From the NCBI GenBank assembly GCA_021405325.1, contig QWII01000103.1, positions 1 through 35,186 on the forward strand: DNA of 35,186 bases, read 5' to 3'. The position numbers and the translations under genes are program-made. The notes beneath the pieces are model-generated. The model saw only the letters and a program-made list of their open reading frames with translations. It did not search any database and had not been told where the DNA came from. The stretch is from Caldilinea sp. CFX5 (GTDB lineage: Bacteria; Chloroflexota; Anaerolineae; Caldilineales; Caldilineaceae). Positions 30,473 to 35,186 of this stretch are shown here, piece by piece (positions within the stretch are counted from its first letter, which is position 1; every line of letters starts with the position of its first letter).

Positions 30473-31936
30473 ATGAAAACAAAAGTCACCGGCGCCTTTG
30501 TCATCGGCTTTGACGGCGATGACCATGTCATCTACCCCAACGGCGAAGTGGTCTACGCCGGCAACGAAATTCTCTTTGTCGGCCACGGTTACGCGGAGCC
30601 GGTGGATCGGGTGATCGATGGCGGGTTGGCCGTGATCAGCCCCGGCCTGATCGACCTCGACGCCCTGGCCGATATTGACCACGCCATTCTCGACACCTGG
30701 AATTCACCGGATGTCGATCCAGGGTTGCAGTGGTCGGCCGATTATTTTCAGCACCGGCGGCATGATCTGTTCACGCTGGAAGAAGAGATTTTCAAGCGGC
30801 GCTATGCCCTCATCCAGTTGATCCTCAACGGCATTACCACCGCCATGCCGATTGCCGCCGAGACCTACAAAGGCTGGGCGGAAGGGTATGCTGAGTTTGC
30901 CGCGGTGGCGCAGATTGCCGGCGAATTGGGACTGCGTATGTACCTCGGCCCCAGCTACCGTTCCGGCATCAATGTGGTGCAACCGGATGGGCAACGGGCT
31001 GTGCTGTGGGAAGAAGCGTTGGGCATTGCGGGTTTAGAAGAGGCCGTGCGCTTTGTCCGCGACTTTGACGGCGCCTACGATGGTTTGATTCGCGGTTGTC
31101 TCCTGCCCTGCCGAATCGAGACGGTGACGCCGGATCTACTGCGCCGCACCAAAGCCGCCGCTGAGGAATTGAATTGCTTTGTCCGCCTCCACTGCCTGCA
31201 AGGGTTGGTAGAGTTGCGCCTTTTACGCGCCTGGTATGACAAAACGCCGCTCCAACTGCTCGACGAAACGGGGCTACTGGGGCCACAGCTCTTGCTTCCC
31301 CATGCCATCTACATCGGCGGCCATCCCGCCACCGGGGAGCCGTATCGGGGGGAACTGGAATTGTTGCGCGACCGGGGGGTGTCGATCATCCACTGCCCGC
31401 TCACCTCGATCCGCTATGGCAACGCCCTGGAATCGTTCGACCGCTACCGGCGCGCCGGCGTCAACATTGCGCTGGGCACCGACTCTTTCCCGCCCGATCT
31501 GATTCGGGGGATGGATGTGGGCAACAATCTGGCAAAATATATCGACAACCGCAAAGATGCCGGCAGCGCCGCCGACTATTTCCGCGCCGCAACGTTGGGT
31601 GGCGCCCAAGCATTACAGCGCCCGGATCTCGGTCGCCTGGCGCCCGGCGCCAAAGCCGATCTCATCATCGTCGATCTAAGCGACTTGCGCACCGGCCCGA
31701 TTGATGACCCAATTCGCACCATGTTGATGAACGGCAGCGGCGCCAATGTGCGCACCGTCATCATCAATGGCCGCACGGTGATGCAGGATGGCGCCATTCC
31801 CGGCATTGACTTTGCCCAGATGAAAGCGCAGGGACAAGCCTATTTTGCCAAACTGAAAGCCGCCTACCCGGAACGGGACTATCAAGGGCGACCAGTTGAT
31901 CTGCTCTTTCCGCCGTCGTTTCAGGTGAGTGGGTGA
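30473..31936 (+). CDS. Amidohydrolase-superfamily protein with altered metal site
   Basis: The product is 487 residues. The layout is that of the COG0402 chlorohydrolase/deaminase group: N-terminal small beta domain, PGLIDLDALADIDH (58-70), RLHCLQG with His240, LPHAIYIGG with His277, IHCPLTSIRYG, GTDS with Asp337, and the closing LGRLAPGAKADLIIVDL. The usual HxH metal motif after PG(L/F)I is replaced by DLDALADIDH, while the other ligands remain, so metal binding or catalysis is probably changed. I chose ATG 30473; the longer frame from 30392 translates the palindrome. Substrate is unknown. Confidence 0.85.
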   Translation: MKTKVTGAFVIGFDGDDHVIYPNGEVVYAGNEILFVGHGYAEPVDRVIDGGLAVISPGLIDLDALADIDHAILDTWNSPDVDPGLQWSADYFQHRRHDLFTLEEEIFKRRYALIQLILNGITTAMPIAAETYKGWAEGYAEFAAVAQIAGELGLRMYLGPSYRSGINVVQPDGQRAVLWEEALGIAGLEEAVRFVRDFDGAYDGLIRGCLLPCRIETVTPDLLRRTKAAAEELNCFVRLHCLQGLVELRLLRAWYDKTPLQLLDETGLLGPQLLLPHAIYIGGHPATGEPYRGELELLRDRGVSIIHCPLTSIRYGNALESFDRYRRAGVNIALGTDSFPPDLIRGMDVGNNLAKYIDNRKDAGSAADYFRAATLGGAQALQRPDLGRLAPGAKADLIIVDLSDLRTGPIDDPIRTMLMNGSGANVRTVIINGRTVMQDGAIPGIDFAQMKAQGQAYFAKLKAAYPERDYQGRPVDLLFPPSFQVSG

Positions 31937-32335
31937 GGGTATAAACGCGGATTTAAGCAACGCGGATCACCCCTTCCAACAGAAAGAATCCGCGTTGCCT
32001 AAATCCGCGTCTGTACCTGTGCCAAAATTTGCTACGACCAATTTTCGATTTCCGCGAAGGATTTACGCCAAAAGTACGATTAATTACCTGTAAGGGCAAT
32101 GCACCAATCATGTAACTTTCCCAAAGGACACGCCATTCAACGATGGCATTGGCTGTTCTCACTGACTCGATACCCTATCGCTAGAATGGAAACAGGCGCT
32201 TGACTTACATCCGCATTGGGGTCGCCGTCTCTTGCACCGGCTGTGTTTACCATCGGACTCGGCAAGTTTCGACCCACCAGGCAAATCGCTGAAGGACGGG
32301 CAGGCGATTTGCACCCTTGCCACTGCCGCCACTGT
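31937..32335. other. Spacer before the antiporter, no gene seen
   Basis: About 400 bases hold the palindrome at 31945-32010 and a smaller hairpin GCAAATCGC (32281-32289) pairing with GCGATTTGC (32304-32312). The middle (32011-32280) contains no frame, repeat or RNA that I can support. Confidence 0.5.
31945..32010. repeat. ACGCGGATTTA palindrome
   Basis: 23-bp arms, ACGCGGATTTAAGCAACGCG start on the left (31945-31967) and the complement at 31988-32010, have one mismatch and a 20-base loop. It starts 8 bases after the amidohydrolase stop. It resembles CGCGGATTTA-type dispersed repeats of several phyla. Confidence 0.8.
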
Positions 32336-32365
32336 TTGTTCTTATACCCAGTCTGCTTGTACAAT
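32336..32365 (+). promoter_or_regulatory. Promoter giving a probably leaderless antiporter transcript
   Basis: TTGTTC (32336-32341) and TACAAT (32360-32365) have an 18-bp spacer. The ATG at 32372 is 7 bases after the -10 box, and no Shine-Dalgarno sequence precedes it. Confidence 0.6.
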
Positions 32366-32371
32366 ACCCCT

Positions 32372-33823
32372 ATGACGATTGAACTTATTCTGCTGATCAC
32401 CGCCTTGTTGTTGGTCGTGAGCCTGATCGCCAGCACCGCCTCCAACCGTCTGGGCATTCCGGCGTTGGTGCTCTTTTTGTTGATTGGGATGCTCGCCGGG
32501 TCTGATGGGCCGGGCGGGATCGCCTTTGATAATGCCTGGGTTGCGCAATTTGTCGGCGTTGTCGCCCTGCTCTACATTCTCTTCTCCGGCGGGCTGGACA
32601 CCGACTGGCAACGCATTCGCCCGGTGTTGGGGCCGGGATTGGTGCTTGCCAATCTGGGAACCATTCTGAGCATGGGCCTGGTGGGCGCCTTTGCTTTCTG
32701 GGTGTTGCAATTTCCGCTACTGCCGGCGCTGCTGCTGGGCGCGATCATCTCCTCGACCGATGCCGCGGCTGTCTTTTCGGTGATGCGTACGCGCGGCGTC
32801 AATCTCAAAGGCAATTTGGAACCGTTGATCGAATTAGAATCGGGCAGCAATGATCCGATTGCCGTCTTTCTCACCCTGGGGCTGACCCAACTGATCACCC
32901 AACCCGGCGCGTCTGCCGTTGACCTGATTCCGGCCTTTTTCTTGCAGATGGCCGTCGGCGCCCTCTGCGGCTATGGATTGGGGCAGGCGATGACCTGGCT
33001 GGTCAACCGGCTGCCCTTGCGCCAGGAAGGTCTCTACTCGGTCTTGACCCTGGCACTCGTTTTGCTGATTTATGGCTTGACCAGCCTGCTGCGCGGCAAC
33101 GGCTTCCTGGCGGTCTACATCGCCGGCATTGTCATGGGCAACCGCAACTTTCTGCACAAACGCAGCCTCATGCGCTTTCACGAGGGAATCGCCTGGCTGA
33201 TGCAAATTGGCATGTTTTTGACGCTGGGTCTCTTTGTCTTTCCCTCGCGGCTGCCGCCGGTGATCGGCATCGGGTTGCTGCTTTCGCTCTTCCTCCTGCT
33301 GGTCGCCCGCCCGGTGAGCGTCTTTGGGTCGCTATTGTTCATGCGCATCACCGTGGCCGAAAAATTCATGGTGGCGTGGTCGGGGTTGCGCGGCGCCGTG
33401 CCGATCATTCTCGCCACCTTCCCCCTGCTGGCCCGTGTACCGGGCGCGGATCTGATCTTTCATCTAGTCTTCTTTGTGGTCCTCACCTCGGTGCTGGTAC
33501 AGGGGATGTCGATTGGTTGGATGGCGCGTTGGCTGGGGGTGAACCAGAACACACCCACACTGCCCCACTATCCGCTCGAATTTATCCCCGATGTCAGCAT
33601 CAACAGTCGCCTGGTCGAACTCACCATACCGCGCAACTCGCCGGTGATTGATCAATCGATCATGGACCTTGGCCTTCCCACCGGCGCCCTTGTCGTTCTC
33701 GTGCGTCGCGGCCCGGATAGCATCGTGCCGGACGGCGGCACCTGTCTGGAAGCCGGCGACCGGCTCCTCCTCTTGGCCAACAGCGACGCCCTCACCACCG
33801 TGCAACAACAGATCGCCGTCTAA
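32372..33823 (+). CDS. CPA-type cation/proton antiporter with RCK_C domain (NhaP2-like)
   Basis: The product is 483 residues. Residues 1-385 form about twelve membrane helices with CPA hallmarks: ALVLFLLIGMLAGSDGPGG, LLGAIISSTDAAAVFSVMRT and LESGSNDPIAVFLTLGL (the conserved Asp residues take part in transport). The C-terminal 80 residues form an RCK_C/TrkA-C domain (SRLVELTIPRNSPVIDQSIM, then EAGDRLLLLAN), as in the K+/H+ antiporter NhaP2/CvrA. It probably exchanges K+ or Na+ for H+ under ligand control. The longer frame from 32216 is rejected because homology starts at MTIELILLI and a promoter ends just before it. Confidence 0.92.
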   Translation: MTIELILLITALLLVVSLIASTASNRLGIPALVLFLLIGMLAGSDGPGGIAFDNAWVAQFVGVVALLYILFSGGLDTDWQRIRPVLGPGLVLANLGTILSMGLVGAFAFWVLQFPLLPALLLGAIISSTDAAAVFSVMRTRGVNLKGNLEPLIELESGSNDPIAVFLTLGLTQLITQPGASAVDLIPAFFLQMAVGALCGYGLGQAMTWLVNRLPLRQEGLYSVLTLALVLLIYGLTSLLRGNGFLAVYIAGIVMGNRNFLHKRSLMRFHEGIAWLMQIGMFLTLGLFVFPSRLPPVIGIGLLLSLFLLLVARPVSVFGSLLFMRITVAEKFMVAWSGLRGAVPIILATFPLLARVPGADLIFHLVFFVVLTSVLVQGMSIGWMARWLGVNQNTPTLPHYPLEFIPDVSINSRLVELTIPRNSPVIDQSIMDLGLPTGALVVLVRRGPDSIVPDGGTCLEAGDRLLLLANSDALTTVQQQIAV

Positions 33824-33836
33824 AACAACAGTATTT

Positions 33837-33913
33837 AGGGTAGCAGGTAGCAGGTGGCAGGTTCTGAGGCTCACTTGCATACTTGCTACCTGCTACCTGC
33901 TACCTGCTACCCT
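33837..33913. repeat. GGTAGCA heptamer palindrome
   Basis: 26-bp arms (33837-33862 and 33888-33913) have one mismatch and consist of GGTAGCA heptamers in one arm and their complement in the other. The loop is 25 bases. It starts 13 bases after the antiporter stop. Confidence 0.85.
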
Positions 33914-34045
33914 TTATGCCCTCCGTCTATCCCCGATGCCCTCCCCGATATATAAGCGCGGTTTCTTCCTTTTGTTATGCTGACCTCTATCATCCCGATT
34001 GAGCGGATTGAGTCAAGGGACAGAAAACAAAAGGAGTGGTTGTCT

Positions 34046-35161
34046 ATGGATATGGAATTAAAACCGATTCACGACCAGGTGGCCGTGGTGGTGGGCGCGT
34101 CGAGTGGGATTGGCCGGGCAACAGCGCTTGCCTTTGGCCGCCGGGGCGCCAAGGTGATTGTGGCGGCCCGCAACTATGAGGGGCTGGCATCGTTAGTCGA
34201 GCAGATTCGCAATGAAGGGGGGCAGGCCGATGCCATGTCGGCGGATGTGACCCAGGTTGAACACATGGTTGGGCTGGCTGACTTTGCTGTCCAGCGCTTT
34301 GGCCGGATCGACACCTGGGTGCATCTGGCGGCAGTGGCCGTCTATGCGCCCTTTGAAGAGACAACGCCCGAGGAGTTTGAGCAAGTGATTCGCACCAACC
34401 TACTGGGGCAGGTCTACGGCGCCAAGGCGGCGCTACCCCACCTGCGGCGCAACCGGGGCGGGGCGTTGATTCACATCTCTTCGGTGGAAGCCAAACGGGC
34501 GTTGCCCTATCACAGCGCCTATGCGTCGAGCAAACATGGCATTGTCGGCTTTATCGATGCCCTGCGCCTGGAACTGCTGCACGACGGCGTACCAATTAGC
34601 GTCACCAATATCATGCCGGCGTCGATTGATACGCCCTTTTTTAACAAGGCGCGCACCAAGTTGGGGGTTCAACCCAAAGGGGTGCCGCCGATCTATGAGC
34701 CGGAACAGGTGGCGAAAGCGATCATCTACGCCGCCGAACACCCCGTGCGCGACCTGATCGTCGGCGGGGCCGGCAAGCTGATGGTGGTGGGTCAGGCCGT
34801 GGCGCCCAAGGTGATGGACGCCTATCTGCTCGCCAGCGCTTTCAAACAGCAGAAGACCAAGATCCCCAAAAGCGAAAACGCGCCCGACAATCTCTACGCC
34901 CCGATTGACGGTTACAACCAGATCAAGGGCAACCAGAAGAAACCGCCCATCACCCAGCGACTTTACCGGCAGTTACAAGGGCAATCAGGGACGACAACGG
35001 TGTTGGCAGGGTTGGCGCTTGGTGCAGTGGCGGCAGTCGGGATTGGTTCGTGGAAGAACCGGCAGCAGAACGGCAACGGCGCCACGCACGCTTACTCACC
35101 ACAGGGAATACACCGACAGGCGATGTACGGACAGTCGGTGTACGGACAACCCACTTCTTAG
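34046..35161 (+). CDS. Short-chain dehydrogenase/reductase with C-terminal membrane extension
   Basis: The product is 371 residues from ATG 34046, which follows AAAAGGAG by 9 bases; the frame from 33977 adds an unconserved leader. The first 240 residues form an SDR domain: GASSGIG cofactor loop, NLLGQVYGA, ISSVEAKRALPYHSAYASSK with the catalytic Ser, Tyr and Lys, and the following PASIDTPF. The cofactor is NAD(P)H. About 100 extra residues follow, with a hydrophobic helix (TTTVLAGLALGAVAAVGIG) and a Gln/Gly-rich tail (QAMYGQSVYGQ). Plain SDRs end near 250, so the extension may tether the enzyme to the membrane. Substrate is unknown. The last 25 bases of the window are noncoding. Confidence 0.9.
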   Translation: MDMELKPIHDQVAVVVGASSGIGRATALAFGRRGAKVIVAARNYEGLASLVEQIRNEGGQADAMSADVTQVEHMVGLADFAVQRFGRIDTWVHLAAVAVYAPFEETTPEEFEQVIRTNLLGQVYGAKAALPHLRRNRGGALIHISSVEAKRALPYHSAYASSKHGIVGFIDALRLELLHDGVPISVTNIMPASIDTPFFNKARTKLGVQPKGVPPIYEPEQVAKAIIYAAEHPVRDLIVGGAGKLMVVGQAVAPKVMDAYLLASAFKQQKTKIPKSENAPDNLYAPIDGYNQIKGNQKKPPITQRLYRQLQGQSGTTTVLAGLALGAVAAVGIGSWKNRQQNGNGATHAYSPQGIHRQAMYGQSVYGQPTS

Positions 35162-35186
35162 CATCACCGTAATAGCATTAGCATAA

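Overview
The window is chromosomal DNA of a free-living bacterium, most likely a member of the Chloroflexota (Anaerolineae or Caldilineae-like). This is inference from a moderately high GC content, a CIRCE-controlled groES-groEL operon, Uma2-type nuclease, WYL and ATPase-TPR genes, decayed toxin-antitoxin loci and a very high load of short dispersed palindromes. No 16S rRNA or other decisive marker is present, and I see no tRNA, rRNA, CRISPR array, transposase or phage gene.

Layout. 1-3373: the tail of an SLC13-type permease, a small Rossmann-like protein and a STAND-like ATPase with TPR repeats. 3598-6071: the heat-shock operon (promoter, CIRCE, four 16-bp tandem repeats, groES, groEL, terminator). 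6147-7666: an accessory patch with two MITE-like palindromes, a broken higBA module and an AT-rich membrane protein. 7693-13174: a WYL regulator and, diverging from it across a pair of matching operator-like sites, the two subunits of an asymmetric ABC exporter. 13381-15597: a membrane histidine kinase and an OmpR-type regulator. 15664-19556 (minus): mutS and a PLP aminotransferase. 19725-23072: a Phd/YefM antitoxin whose RelE/ParE toxin is interrupted by a MITE-like element, a Uma2 nuclease, a probably leaderless XRE regulator and a duplicated VOC protein. 23184-27117 (minus): leuS with a long leader, then an NTF2-like protein translationally coupled to a secreted protein. 27411-35161: an alpha/beta hydrolase, a NarL-type two-component pair, an amidohydrolase-like protein, a CPA-type cation/proton antiporter and an SDR oxidoreductase.

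The most notable structure lies between and inside the genes. Three short palindromic elements have clear target-site duplications; a fourth shares its ends and also has one. Two of them have broken toxin-antitoxin genes so recently that removing the element plus one duplication restores the full reading frame. At least eight other palindromes start within about 15 bases of a stop codon. Related copies differ in sequence, yet the two arms of each copy still match each other. The leuS leader holds a 10-base sequence perfectly complementary to the leuS Shine-Dalgarno region. In a small upstream reading frame those same bases encode consecutive leucine codons just before a stop codon, which suggests translational control of leucyl-tRNA synthetase by leucine supply. 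This is a hypothesis and has not been demonstrated.
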